This document shows positions 37,011-46,116 of a stretch of 64,000 bases of DNA, one piece after another. Location of the stretch: assembly GCA_965222345.1 (NCBI GenBank), contig CBDCTS010000002.1:124001-188000 (forward strand). Direction: 5' to 3'. The notes beneath the pieces were generated by a model that ran no database searches, was not told where the DNA came from, and was given only the letters and a program-made list of their open reading frames with translations. The translations under genes were made by a program, and so were the position numbers. The stretch is from JADFGZ01 sp965222345. GTDB taxonomy: Bacteria > Acidobacteriota > Terriglobia > 2-12-FULL-54-10. Each line of letters starts with the position of its first letter. Position 1 is the first letter of the stretch.

Positions 37011-37631
37011 CTAGAATTTCCGCTGGCTAATGACATCCTCAGCCATATGCGCCTGGCGGATATATTGGGCAAGAATGTGCATGAGTGACTGGTGGATGTC
37101 CTCGATGACGCCGTAGTTGTCTGCGTTGACGTGCAGATTCACATCCGCAATTTCCGCTGATCTGCCGCCTGAGAACCCGGTCATTGATATCACCGGAATC
37201 CTGTTTGTCTTGGCCCAATAGGCGGCGCGGACGATGTTCTCGGAGTCTCCTGAGGAACTGATCGTGATCAGCGCGTCGCCGGGCTTGGCCATGGAACGAA
37301 GCTGATAGACAAAAACCTCATCATAGGAGATATCATTCGCGATTGCCGTGATCATCTCAACCGTGGTGCTCAGCGAAACGATCCGGGGGGTGAGATTCGT
37401 GTCCGTCTGCACTAGCTTGCAGTGATCGCAGACGAGATGATTGGAGATCGCCGCCGAGCCCCCATTGCCGCAGGCATAAACCGTGCCGTCCGAGTTGTAG
37501 GTCTTGTCCAGGACGTGAGCTACTCGCTCAATTTTTCCTCTGTCCACCGAAGAGGCAGCAGTATTCATTTGAGCAAAGTAGGCGTCGGCGTAGCTTCTGG
37601 CATCGGCGAATTTTTTGTCGGGGAATGTCAT
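37011..37631 (-). CDS. SIS-domain sugar-phosphate isomerase (GmhA-like)
   Basis: 206 residues, single SIS domain: VYACGNGGSAAISNHLVCD, VSLSTTVEMITAIANDISYDEVF, LITISSSGDSENIVRAAYWA and VEDIHQ-like VIEDIHQSLMHILAQY. GmhA makes D-glycero-D-manno-heptose-7-phosphate for lipopolysaccharide; DiaA-type proteins are alternatives, so the exact substrate is open. GGGAGG precedes the ATG by 6 nt. It follows cbiB by 274 bp on the same strand. Confidence 0.83.
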   Translation of the reverse strand: MTFPDKKFADARSYADAYFAQMNTAASSVDRGKIERVAHVLDKTYNSDGTVYACGNGGSAAISNHLVCDHCKLVQTDTNLTPRIVSLSTTVEMITAIANDISYDEVFVYQLRSMAKPGDALITISSSGDSENIVRAAYWAKTNRIPVISMTGFSGGRSAEIADVNLHVNADNYGVIEDIHQSLMHILAQYIRQAHMAEDVISQRKF

Positions 37632-37905
37632 GGCAAGCCTCCCAAGCGTGGATGGATTGTGCTGATATGCCTCAGAGAAAGTCTTATGCGTTGCCGAGGT
37701 GCGGGTTTAGCGCAATGCCGCCGAATGACCCGATCAAGGCGTGTGGCGGCTTCCGATCCTATTCAAACATTTACCGTCCGGGTTATTCCGTCGCTCCTGC
37801 CGACCGGGAATAGATGACCGCACACCGGCGGTTGCCATCATCGACGGTGACGATTTCATCGGTCGAGTCGCAGTTGACGCGGTGATCGAACGCACCGTGC
37901 TTCCT

Positions 37906-38877
37906 TCACACAAACACCAGGGCACAGGCAACAAAGAGCACGGCAGTGACTGAGATCAGCGCCCTGGCGCGCCGGAAGTCTTGATGGCTGCCGCCTTCCG
38001 GGTCAGATTCCTCGCCAATCCAGGTCTCCGTGATCAACTGGCCGCGTAGCCAAATGGGACCGATCAGCCGGCGTTGCAGCGCTCCGGCGGCGGTGGCTTC
38101 GCTCCACCCGGCGTTCGGACCCGGTACGATCGCGTGCTGTTGCCAGCCAATGCGCCAAGCCTTCCTACTCGAGCAGCCCGGAATACCCAAGGCGGCGATT
38201 CCGATCAGCAGCCAGGTCACACGCGCCGGGACGAAGTGCAGCAGGTCATCCGTGCGTGCGCCACACCAGCCAAAGAGCAGATAGCGCGGCGTCTTGTAGC
38301 CCACCATCGAATCCATGGTACTCACAAGCTTCAGAAAGACGGCTCCCGGTAACCCGAGCAGAACGTACCAGAATATCGGGCTGATAATCCCGTCGACGAC
38401 GCTCTCGCTCAGGCTCTCGATGGCAGCTCTCCAGCAGGCTGCGGCGTCCATGGAGCCGGTGTCACGACCCGCCAGTTTTGCGGTGGCCGCGCGAGCTGCA
38501 GTCAGGTCGCCGGAACGGGCAGCGCGGTCGATGGCCGTCCCGTGCTGCAACAGGTCACGGAGGGCAAGCATGTGGTACAGCATAAACAGATGCAATCCAA
38601 CAGCCGCCGCCCGGCTCACATTCACTAGCGCCAACACCAGCAGGCTCGTGCCTCCCACCCAGATTACCGACAAAAGCAACAACAGCAGACAACCGCCAAA
38701 GCGGCCGTCCAGACCGCCCCGGCGCAGGAGACGTTCCAGACCTTCGATCGACGCTCCCATGAGGCGGATGGGATGCCATCTGTAAACCGGGTCTCCGAGC
38801 ACCGCATCGGCGCCCACCGCTGCAAGCAACAGCAGCGCGCCGGGTTGGAGAACGCTTAGGTCCACTTCGTTTTCCAT
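37906..38877 (-). CDS. cbiB: Adenosylcobinamide-phosphate synthase CbiB
   Basis: 323 residues, multi-pass inner-membrane protein. It joins cobyric acid to the aminopropanol (phosphate) linker in cobamide synthesis and salvage. Landmarks: DAVLGDPVYRWHPIRLMG, KLAGRDTGSMDAAACWRAA, ESLSESVVDGIISPIFWY and STMDSMVGYKTPRYLLFGW. Its ATG lies inside the end of cbiZ (22-nt overlap), so the two are translationally coupled. Confidence 0.92.
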   Translation of the reverse strand: MENEVDLSVLQPGALLLLAAVGADAVLGDPVYRWHPIRLMGASIEGLERLLRRGGLDGRFGGCLLLLLLSVIWVGGTSLLVLALVNVSRAAAVGLHLFMLYHMLALRDLLQHGTAIDRAARSGDLTAARAATAKLAGRDTGSMDAAACWRAAIESLSESVVDGIISPIFWYVLLGLPGAVFLKLVSTMDSMVGYKTPRYLLFGWCGARTDDLLHFVPARVTWLLIGIAALGIPGCSSRKAWRIGWQQHAIVPGPNAGWSEATAAGALQRRLIGPIWLRGQLITETWIGEESDPEGGSHQDFRRARALISVTAVLFVACALVFV

Positions 38878-40010
38878 CCCAGGGCAAGAGCTTTGACTAA
38901 AGCCGCGGCCGGGTCTTGTTCATCGACGGAAAGCTGCCTCCAGTACTCCGTCCATTGACCGGGTTTGGCGGCCAGTGTGCTGGCGATGTTGGCTGCTTGC
39001 TGCCGGAGCACTTCGCTGGCGAGCCCGGAAGGGATCGTTCCATAGCGCACGCGGTCGAGCACGGCGGCGTAGGCGTAGGCGCAGGCAGCTATCTGCGGAT
39101 CGTAAAAAACGGCTTTGTCGTTTTGCTTCAACAGAGCCAGCTCTTGGGATGACAACAAAGGAGCAATTCGCTCCATCAGGTGCTCTCGAGTCAGCCCGAA
39201 GCGCCTTAACGCATGAAAGATGCTCCTGGTATAGGATGCTTCGAGGCCGTTCTGCCAGCGGAGGGCTTCTTTAATGGCTCCGAGCACAGCGCGGCCGATC
39301 ATCTCGCCCAGCTTGGCGTGCGGGCCGGTCGATTCCTTCGGTTTACGGTCATTGTTGAGCGGCGCGGCAATTATGAATTGGTCCGTGCCGGTGCCGGTTG
39401 CCAGATGTTCGGAGTAGCGGCTCGCGACAGCCAACTCCTGTAGCGCGGCGGACTTCGCCTCGGTCATCGTGACCGCTGCGCAAACCTGAGCCGCCGCAGT
39501 CAGCGGCCAGTTGAAAAACAGCATGATGTTGATCGTGCCGTTATAAGGGGAAATCTTTTCCCATCCGTTTTCGGTCTCAACCCAATGGGCCTCATCGCCC
39601 GCGCGAACGGCGTTGCCCTCCACCCCAGCCGTAACCACGGCGTCGACGGCGAGTTCCTCGTAACGTTCATTGCGGTGGACGGCGTAGCGCATGTTCGCCG
39701 CCGTTCCCATGAGCGCGACCTCATCCGGAGGGAGGCCCAGCTCCTTGCAGACTTGGTTGTGGTAGCCGATCTGGCCCAATTCACTGAGCAGGACTTGTCG
39801 TTCGGCATGGCCTGCGACTTCACAACTCTGATGATTGATCACGTATTGGACCGATTCACTCTGCCCGCCGCCTTGGATCGAGGTGCTGAGCACTCGGTGC
39901 GGCGCCCGCAGCTCACCCAGCAGGTACCGGCCGGCACGGCGGACAACGAACCCGTTGCCTTGGCAGATGATTTCATGATCCGTTTTGTTGATCACCGTCG
40001 GTCTGTCCAT
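38856..40010 (-). CDS. cbiZ: Adenosylcobinamide amidohydrolase CbiZ
   Basis: 384 residues. CbiZ removes the aminopropanol side chain of scavenged (pseudo)cobinamide, giving cobyric acid that CbiB can then rebuild, which allows remodelling of foreign cobamides. The core is recognisable: VLSTSIQGGGQSESVQYVIN, VDAVVTAGVEGNAVRAGD, PYNGTINIMLFFNWPLT, and TGTGTDQFIIAAPLNN followed by STGPHAKLGEMIGRAV. About 100 extra C-terminal residues, helical, are less usual. It overlaps cbiB by 22 nt. Confidence 0.87.
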   Translation of the reverse strand: MDRPTVINKTDHEIICQGNGFVVRRAGRYLLGELRAPHRVLSTSIQGGGQSESVQYVINHQSCEVAGHAERQVLLSELGQIGYHNQVCKELGLPPDEVALMGTAANMRYAVHRNERYEELAVDAVVTAGVEGNAVRAGDEAHWVETENGWEKISPYNGTINIMLFFNWPLTAAAQVCAAVTMTEAKSAALQELAVASRYSEHLATGTGTDQFIIAAPLNNDRKPKESTGPHAKLGEMIGRAVLGAIKEALRWQNGLEASYTRSIFHALRRFGLTREHLMERIAPLLSSQELALLKQNDKAVFYDPQIAACAYAYAAVLDRVRYGTIPSGLASEVLRQQAANIASTLAAKPGQWTEYWRQLSVDEQDPAAALVKALALGWKTKWT

Positions 40011-40026
40011 ATTGGTTTATCCACTT

Positions 40027-40097
40027 GGACTCCGGCATCCCTATTGAAAGGCTGGCGTCCGCCCATGAGGTCTGGCCGGGCCTGCCTGTCGGAGTCC
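40027..40097. repeat. Inverted repeat upstream of cbiZ
   Basis: GGACTCCGG (40027-40035) and CGGAGTCC (40090-40097) could pair in the cbiZ leader, with a ~54-nt loop. The near arm is 17 nt from the cbiZ start. It does not show the conserved boxes of a cobalamin riboswitch. Confidence 0.4.
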
Positions 40098-40416
40098 AGT
40101 ATTATGCACCACATTCGGGCTTGCGCTGGAGATATTCAAACTCCGTTTGGGACTGTATTGGAACTCATTTTGCGGCTTGATTCGGTGCAGCGGCTAGTGT
40201 ATCCTTTCGCGCGGAGAGGGCGTTTGATATCGGAAATTTCGGTTGACGGGATCAAAGGAAACAGACCGCGATCCCATACAACTGTAACAGAGAGTTCATA
40301 ATCCATTAACGGGGTTGTAGCAACCTGCCGGGTAATATGCCGAATGCTTGGTGGGTGCGGTAAAATCTACGTTTGACTCCGCTGCAAAACCGATTCCATT
40401 CTGTGAAGGCTCCAAG

Positions 40417-41946
40417 GTGAAGAATAGGGTAGGGTCGATCGGTCGTAGGTGTTGCGGGTTGGCGATACTGGCAATGGCAGTCTCACAACCGCTGGCCGCA
40501 CAGGAATCTACCTATTACTTCCCTCATCTTGCCGTGGGAGGAGAATGGCAAACCACGATTACCTATATCAACTACTCCCCGCAGGAGGTGAGATGCGAAA
40601 CCGATTTCACTTCTGATGACGGAAGTCCGCTGATGGTCTCGTTTGCGGATCGGGGAACGCGGGTCGACCGGACCGACCTTCTGCCTCCTGGTGGGTCCGT
40701 TCACGAGGAGACCAACGTGGCGTTGAGCGCCCCTGAGGCGGGCGGCTGGGCGCGGGCCACCTGCTCCGGGCCGGTGAAGGCCAGCCTGCTGTATCGTCTG
40801 TACAACAGCGAAGGGCTGCCCACGGGAGAAGCCGGAGTCAACGCAGCGACCGTTCCGGCCACCCGGTTTGTTACATTTGCCGAGCAGGGAGAAGGAGAAG
40901 GCAAGCATGGGACCGGAGTGGCCTATGCCAATCCCTCCGACACAACAACGGCCTTTGTCACCTTTACGGTCCGGGATGCGGCAGGGAACGAACTGCCCCC
41001 CAGCGCCACCCTGACCCTGCTGCCCCGAGGGCATGATGCGAAAAATATGGTGGACCTGTTTGATCTTCCCAGCTTTACCGGATCGCTCGAAGTCACCTCC
41101 ACGGCGCCCATCGTCAGTCTGTCGCTGAATAACGAAGCCGCTCCCGTATTCTCCTCCTTGCCTCCGGGTGAACTGGATGCTGCCGTGCAGGGAACGCCTA
41201 CCTATTACTTCCCTCATCTTGCCGTGGGAGGGGAATGGCAAACCACGCTGACCTATGTTAATGTCTCCGCGCAGACGGTCACCTGCGATACGAATTTCTT
41301 TAAATCCACTAGATTACGGCCCGACACTGGAATTCCACTTCTAATCCCGTTTGAGGGTGACCCCGCGGCTCCCACCCGGAACGACGTCCTGCTGCCGTCA
41401 GGGTCCATTCACGTGGAGAGCACAGCCGACTTGAATGGCTCGCCCCTCACGGGCTGGGCGCTGGCCAGGTGCACGGGGCCGGTGAAGGCCAGCCTTCTGT
41501 ATCGCCGGCGTGACAGCGACGGAGTGACCGTGGCGGAAGCCGGAGTCAATGCGACGACGACTCTGACCTCCAAGTTCGTCACATTTGCCGAATGGGGAGG
41601 CGGCGAGGCGTATGGTACCGGAATAGCGCTGGCTAGTCCTAGCCTGTTCCCGATCGCTTCATTCGCCTTTGCGGCCTTTAATATGGCAGGGGTGCAAGTG
41701 GTCAGCTCGGGGGCGATTCTGTTTGCGCGGGGCCATACGGCATTCAATTTAGGTCCGGCGCTTGCTGCGGCATTCGCTGAAAAGGGGATTACCAGTTTTC
41801 AAGGATCGATTCACATCCTCTCCACGGTGCCGGTCATCAGTTTGTCGCTGAATAACGAAACCGATCCCGTCTTTTCTTCGCTGCCTCCCGGTGATCTCGA
41901 CCCCGCCACTGTGTTGGCTACCTCGGCAGCTAACCCGGTTCCATAG
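40417..41946 (+). CDS. Secreted protein with two tandem ~230-residue repeats
   Basis: 509 residues. A signal peptide (LAILAMAVSQPLAAQ) is followed by two copies of one beta-rich module, about residues 30-255 and 260-500. Each begins TYYFPHLAVGGEWQTT, has SGS-like PPGGSVHEE/PSGSIHVES, GPVKASLLYR, AGVNA, RFVTFAE/KFVTFAE, and ends VSLSLNNE then PVFSSLPPG. No enzyme motif is seen; such proteins are probably cell-surface or adhesive. GTG 40417 is set by GAAGG 7 nt upstream and gives a proper signal peptide. Confidence 0.7.
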   Translation: MKNRVGSIGRRCCGLAILAMAVSQPLAAQESTYYFPHLAVGGEWQTTITYINYSPQEVRCETDFTSDDGSPLMVSFADRGTRVDRTDLLPPGGSVHEETNVALSAPEAGGWARATCSGPVKASLLYRLYNSEGLPTGEAGVNAATVPATRFVTFAEQGEGEGKHGTGVAYANPSDTTTAFVTFTVRDAAGNELPPSATLTLLPRGHDAKNMVDLFDLPSFTGSLEVTSTAPIVSLSLNNEAAPVFSSLPPGELDAAVQGTPTYYFPHLAVGGEWQTTLTYVNVSAQTVTCDTNFFKSTRLRPDTGIPLLIPFEGDPAAPTRNDVLLPSGSIHVESTADLNGSPLTGWALARCTGPVKASLLYRRRDSDGVTVAEAGVNATTTLTSKFVTFAEWGGGEAYGTGIALASPSLFPIASFAFAAFNMAGVQVVSSGAILFARGHTAFNLGPALAAAFAEKGITSFQGSIHILSTVPVISLSLNNETDPVFSSLPPGDLDPATVLATSAANPVP

Positions 41947-42200
41947 CCGCCGGACGATTGATTGGAATCTGGCTCAAAACCCCTCTCCGGTGCGCGATCA
42001 GTTGGAGGGTTGACGGTCTCGCGATGGCTGTGATTCCATCGCCTGCGCGCTACCCTGCTGTTTCCGACCTTATTCGGAAACGTTGTGCTGGCTGCCTCGC
42101 CATTCTAACAAGTGGGCGGCGTCCTGGGTTTCATTCTAGCAATACGGCTTCACATCCATTTGCCGGGTGCTGGGTTACCGGCAGCCGGGCTTTCGAAGGC

Positions 42201-42251
42201 CACTGCTTCTAAAGCAGTTGAACGCCGTTTCGAATCCGGTCTAGGTCACCA
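42201..42251 (+). other. tRNA-like 3' half with CUA anticodon loop
   Basis: In tRNA numbering: anticodon stem ACTGC/GCAGT (42202-42206, 42214-42218), loop TTCTAAA (anticodon CTA), 5-nt variable loop, T-arm GCCGT-TTCGAAT-CCGGT with a mismatch at 53:61, seven acceptor bases CTAGGTC, discriminator A and encoded CCA (42249-42251). The 26 bases upstream do not form a D-arm or a matching 5' acceptor strand (needed: GACCTAG). So this is a tRNA fragment, an attachment-site-like scar, or coincidence; not a working canonical tRNA. The rest of 41947-42338 has no gene. Confidence 0.35.
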
Positions 42252-42338
42252 CTTAACTTCTGTGTTATCAACACCTGCATTCATTCCCTCTCATTTTAAA
42301 AAACACGGGAACGTAAAATAACCGTCAGAAAACTAGCC

Positions 42339-42521
42339 CTATCCGGCCAGCACCTTAAAATAAGTCGCCCCGTGCTCGTTCGCCTGCCGGTCGAGCTTCG
42401 ACAGCGCTTCCCGCATCATGTTGAGCTTCGCCTGGCTGTAGCGCTTGAACACCGCGGCGTGCGGCCTGACCCGGTTGTACTCCTGCCGCCACTGTTCCAT
42501 GACTACCTGTGTCTCCTTCAA
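42339..42521 (-). pseudogene. IS3-type transposase scrap fused to an unknown C-terminus
   Basis: Begins KETQVVMEQWRQEYNRVRPH, the end of an IS3-type integrase domain, then changes to VFKRYSQAKLNMMREALSKL and a further 17 residues ending KVLAG, which is not transposase. It appears that an IS fragment joins the last ~37 codons of an unrelated leftward gene I do not recognise. Confidence 0.5.
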
Positions 42522-42589
42522 CTTCCCTGTTTACGACATATTCCCATTTTGTTAAAGTCACGCACAATAGAAAAGAAAGGACAACAATT

Positions 42590-44236
42590 ATGACTAGCCG
42601 TGCTTACCTGCGTGGAAATTTTTTTAATCCGAAGCGATTCTGCCTGACGGTCATAATGGTCTTCCTCATAGTTGGTTTAGTTGCTGTTTCCTGTTCCCGG
42701 AGAGAAGAGGTCAGGACCGAGTTCGATTACCCACAACCGCGCTATCCCCGGTATCTGGTCAACCCCAATACGGACGACCTCTTGAATGCGGCGCGCGTTG
42801 CGGTCAGCCAGCCGACGGGGCGCGCCCCGCTGGGGAAGATGCAATCCGGACAGACCGTTTACGTGTTCCTGCAGTGGCCCCAGGACATGGAAGTTTGGGA
42901 GGCAATCCGGCAGGCGTGGGCCGAAAAGGACGTGGAGGCTCATGGGGTCTCGTTTGGGGAAGTACTCGGGATGTCAAAGGAAGAGTTTGATGAAACTAGC
43001 AATAAGAATGCCGCCCACGGCAACGAGGCTTGGAAGGAGTTAGGAAACTTTCGAGAGGAATACAGAGCGTATTTCCCGGAAAGTGTCCAGAAGGAATTTG
43101 GCCAAGCGTTTTCCAGCGAGTATTTTCGTAAGCATATGCCGGCATAGCTAGATGAACATCCGGAGATCAGAAATTTTTACGCCGGTTCCGGGGGCGGCGG
43201 TTTTTGGACACAGGCTCTGGGCGAGAAGCATGCCGATAAATTCCAGGGGAACTTTATTTTCACCCGGCCAGTGGATTTACTTTCCAAGGCAGCCGAATTT
43301 CCTGCGGATGTTTGGAATCTGGTCGATGAGAAAACCTTGCGCCCGATCCCGTTTATTTCCGAGGTCACGTTCCAGGACCCCGAAGGCACGAATCTTGCCT
43401 GGACCTTGACTCCGGAACAATCCTCCATTTGGAGCCGGAATTCCGGAAGTTCCAACCACATCTATGTTTACCCTAGCCCCCTGCATTCATCTATTCAGGA
43501 AGGAGGGGTGCTGGCAGCGCACTCGAATCACACCGGGGTTTTCTCCACCATGAAGGTTTATCTCGATCAGTATGGAGCGGTGGAAAGGATCGAAGGTGGA
43601 GGTCGCGTAGGTGAATTATTCGGAACCCTGGTGAACCATCCGATATTCACAGAGGCGAAATTTCCGGGAGCTGCCGTGCCGGGTTACTGGTTTTTCCGGC
43701 AGGATGGTTTTGCGAGCAATCCGAAGTTCGTGAGGAGCTTGCCCGACATGGTGGAAGGCGGGCAATACATGGCGAATTTGTCAGAACGCAACCGGGCGGG
43801 CATTCAGCACCTGGCGTTTTCCTACGATTCCGATAATCCCGAAGATCTGGCTTATGCACGGGAGCAGGGCATCCCCTTGGGACGGGGGCAGCATACCAGC
43901 CATATGCACAATTATTTTCCCACCGTGCAGTGGAGACTCCGCGATACGGGAGAATGGATAGCGATAGCTGAAAAAGGCTATGTCACTATGTTTGACGATC
44001 CGGAGGTCCGCGCACTGGCCGCGCGCTACGGAGACCCTGAGTTGCTCTTCCGGTATGAGTGGATCCCATCTCTTCCGGGCATCAACACGGCGGGGAATTA
44101 TGAGAATGACTTTTCCAGTGATCCTTGGGGTTGGATTATGGCGGAGTGGCAACGGATACAAGAAGGCACTTACGAGTACTTTGTCGATGATTACTCGCTT
44201 GACGAGCAACAGGTGCTCGATGCTAGCCGCCGGTGA
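42590..44236 (+). pseudogene. Family A exported lipoprotein, interrupted by an in-frame TAG (copy A1)
   Basis: 549 codons, 548 excluding the final stop, in one frame from ATG 42590 (AAAGGA 8 nt upstream), broken once by TAG at 43145-43147 where the paralogue A2 has Tyr (MPA-stop-LDEHPEI against VDYLDRHPEI). Signal peptide with lipobox ending VAVSC; then YPQPRYPRYLVNP, SKAAEFPADVWNLVDEKTLR, VTFQDPEGTN, SNHTG, ERIEGGGR and PGINTAGNYENDF. Everything after the stop is well preserved, so the mutation is recent, or the gene makes a 185-residue truncated product, or the codon is read through. Family described at A2. Confidence 0.75.
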
Positions 44237-44341
44237 AGGACTTAGTGATGTGTGGCAAACGGAATATTGTATAGAACAGGAGCGCGGATATCGAGCCGAG
44301 TTTGCTGCGGTGTCGGTTAACGAAAAGGAATGAGTAAACAT

Positions 44342-45982
44342 ATGACTTGCCATGATTCTTCGCATAGAGAATTTTTGCAGGGGACGCGGTTCCGCCTGAC
44401 AGGCGCGATCGTTTTCCTTCTCGTCAGTCTAATCGGCGTTTCCTGTTCCCGGCAGGAGGAGGCCGAGGTTGATTACCCGCAACCGCGATTCCCCCGTTAC
44501 CTGGTGAACCCCAATCCGGATGAGATGTTGAATGCTGCGCGCTTCGCGGTCCGCCAGCCGACCGGGCGCTCGCCGCTGGGGAGAATGCAATCCGGGGACA
44601 CCGTACATGTGCTTCTCCAGTGGGGTCAGGATGTGGATGTGTGGGAGGCGATTCAGGAAGCCTGGACCGAAAGGGGCGTGGAAGCCCATGCGGTTTGGTA
44701 TTGGGAGATCATGGGCATATCGAAGGAAGAGTATTATGAGAGGATGGATCCGAATGTGGCGCACGGCAATGAGGCCTGGAAGGAGCTGGGAAATTTTCGT
44801 GTGGACTACAAAAAGTATTTTCCGGAAGGGGTCCAGAAACAATTTGGCGAGCCGGTTACAGACGTTTATCTACGCCTGAACTATGCTGTCGATTATCTGG
44901 ATCGGCATCCGGAGATCAAGTATATTTATGCTGGCAATGGCGGCGGCAATTTTTGGACGGCGGCCTTTGAGCATCACGGCGACAAGTTCCAGGGGAACTG
45001 GTTTTACAATCTGCGCGGCAATCTGCTTTCCAAGGCAGCCGAATTCCCTGCCGACGTCTGGAATCTAGTGGATGAAAAAACCTTGCGCCCGATCCCATTC
45101 GTTTCAGAGGTCACCTACCGAGACCCCGAGGGTTCGAACTTGCATTGGGCCCTCACGCCGGAAGATGCCCAACTGTGGAGCCGTAGCAGCGGAGCCTCCA
45201 ATCACATCTACATATATCCTAGCCCCTTGCATTCGACCATGCAGGAAGGAGCAGTGTTGGCAGCCCACGCGAATCATACCGGCATTTACCCCACTATGAC
45301 TATCCGCCTCGACCCTCATGGGGCGATACAAAATATCGAAGGCGGCGGGCGTACTGGAGAACTCTTCCAAATGCTGGTGAACCATCCGGACTTCCAGGAG
45401 GCGCAGTTTCCGAAAGCTCCTGCACCGGGTTACTGGTTTTTCCGGCAAGATGGGTTCGCGACCAACCCGAAATATGTTACAAGCTTTCCGCACTTGATAC
45501 ATGGCGCGCCGTGGCTGGCGAATGACGCCGAGCGCAACCGGGCCGGCATCCAGCACCTGGCTTTTGCCTACGACTCCGACGATCCCGAGGATCTCGCCTA
45601 TGCGCGGGAGCAGGGACTTCCATTAGGCAATGGGGAGCATACCGCGCATCTGCACAACTATTTCCCGACCGTGCAGTGGAAGCTGCGAGATACGGGAGAG
45701 CTGTTGACGGTGGCAGAAAAAGGGTACGTGAAGGCGTTTGACGACCCGGAAGTGCGCGCTCTGGCGGCGCGGTACGGAGATCCCGAGTTGATCTTTCGGT
45801 ATGAATGGATTCCCTCTTTCCCGGGGATCAACGTGCCGGGAGATTATGAAAGAGACTTCGCCGCGGATCCCTGGAAGTGGGTCATGGATGAATGGAAACA
45901 GATCCAAGAAGGCACCTACCAGTACTTTATCGATGATTACTCGCTTGACGAGCAACAGGTGCTCGATGCTGGCCGCCGGTGA
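44342..45982 (+). CDS. Family A exported lipoprotein, distant M29/NicX-like (copy A2)
   Basis: 546 residues, intact. Lipoprotein signal (LLVSLIGVSC). N-terminal half: YPQPRFPRYLVNP, then QSGDTVHVLLQWGQDVDVWE, resembling the 'pGerVlI' opening of M29 aminopeptidases. Middle: EFPADVWNLVDEKTLRPIPF, YRDPEGSNLHWALTPE. C-terminal half: HANHTGIYPTM, NIEGGGRTGE, FRQDGFATNPKY, RNRAGIQHLAFAYDSD, HLHNYFPTVQWKL, PGINVPGDYERDF. Conserved His/Glu could bind metal. Function is unknown; M29 affinity is inference. ATG 44342 is chosen by alignment with A4; ATG 44330 is possible. It follows A1 directly. Confidence 0.75.
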   Translation: MTCHDSSHREFLQGTRFRLTGAIVFLLVSLIGVSCSRQEEAEVDYPQPRFPRYLVNPNPDEMLNAARFAVRQPTGRSPLGRMQSGDTVHVLLQWGQDVDVWEAIQEAWTERGVEAHAVWYWEIMGISKEEYYERMDPNVAHGNEAWKELGNFRVDYKKYFPEGVQKQFGEPVTDVYLRLNYAVDYLDRHPEIKYIYAGNGGGNFWTAAFEHHGDKFQGNWFYNLRGNLLSKAAEFPADVWNLVDEKTLRPIPFVSEVTYRDPEGSNLHWALTPEDAQLWSRSSGASNHIYIYPSPLHSTMQEGAVLAAHANHTGIYPTMTIRLDPHGAIQNIEGGGRTGELFQMLVNHPDFQEAQFPKAPAPGYWFFRQDGFATNPKYVTSFPHLIHGAPWLANDAERNRAGIQHLAFAYDSDDPEDLAYAREQGLPLGNGEHTAHLHNYFPTVQWKLRDTGELLTVAEKGYVKAFDDPEVRALAARYGDPELIFRYEWIPSFPGINVPGDYERDFAADPWKWVMDEWKQIQEGTYQYFIDDYSLDEQQVLDAGRR

Positions 45983-46116
45983 AGGGTCAGGGAACTGAGA
46001 ACCAACCGAAACGTGCAGATGCGGGTCGACCCTGGAGGATAAAGATACAGGGCATCGCTTTCTGAGCCAAGGAAGCGGTTTCCCTATGGAACTGCAGAAA
46101 GCGTGGATTAGAGGTT

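Noticed and set aside
37797..37905. Open stretch after cbiB that reads KHGAFDHRVNCDSTDEIV in the cbiB frame
   Set aside because: It follows the TGA stop, has no start codon, and CbiB already ends at its usual length.
40011..40416. Cobalamin riboswitch upstream of cbiZ
   Set aside because: GGGATGCCGGAGTCC in the leader faintly recalls a B12-box, but the conserved GCCACTG and GGTG-type core segments are missing.
42201..42251. Functional amber-suppressor tRNA
   Set aside because: No D-arm or pairing 5' acceptor strand, a 53:61 mismatch in the T-stem, and TAG serves as a normal stop in this window. Kept only as a tRNA-like fragment.
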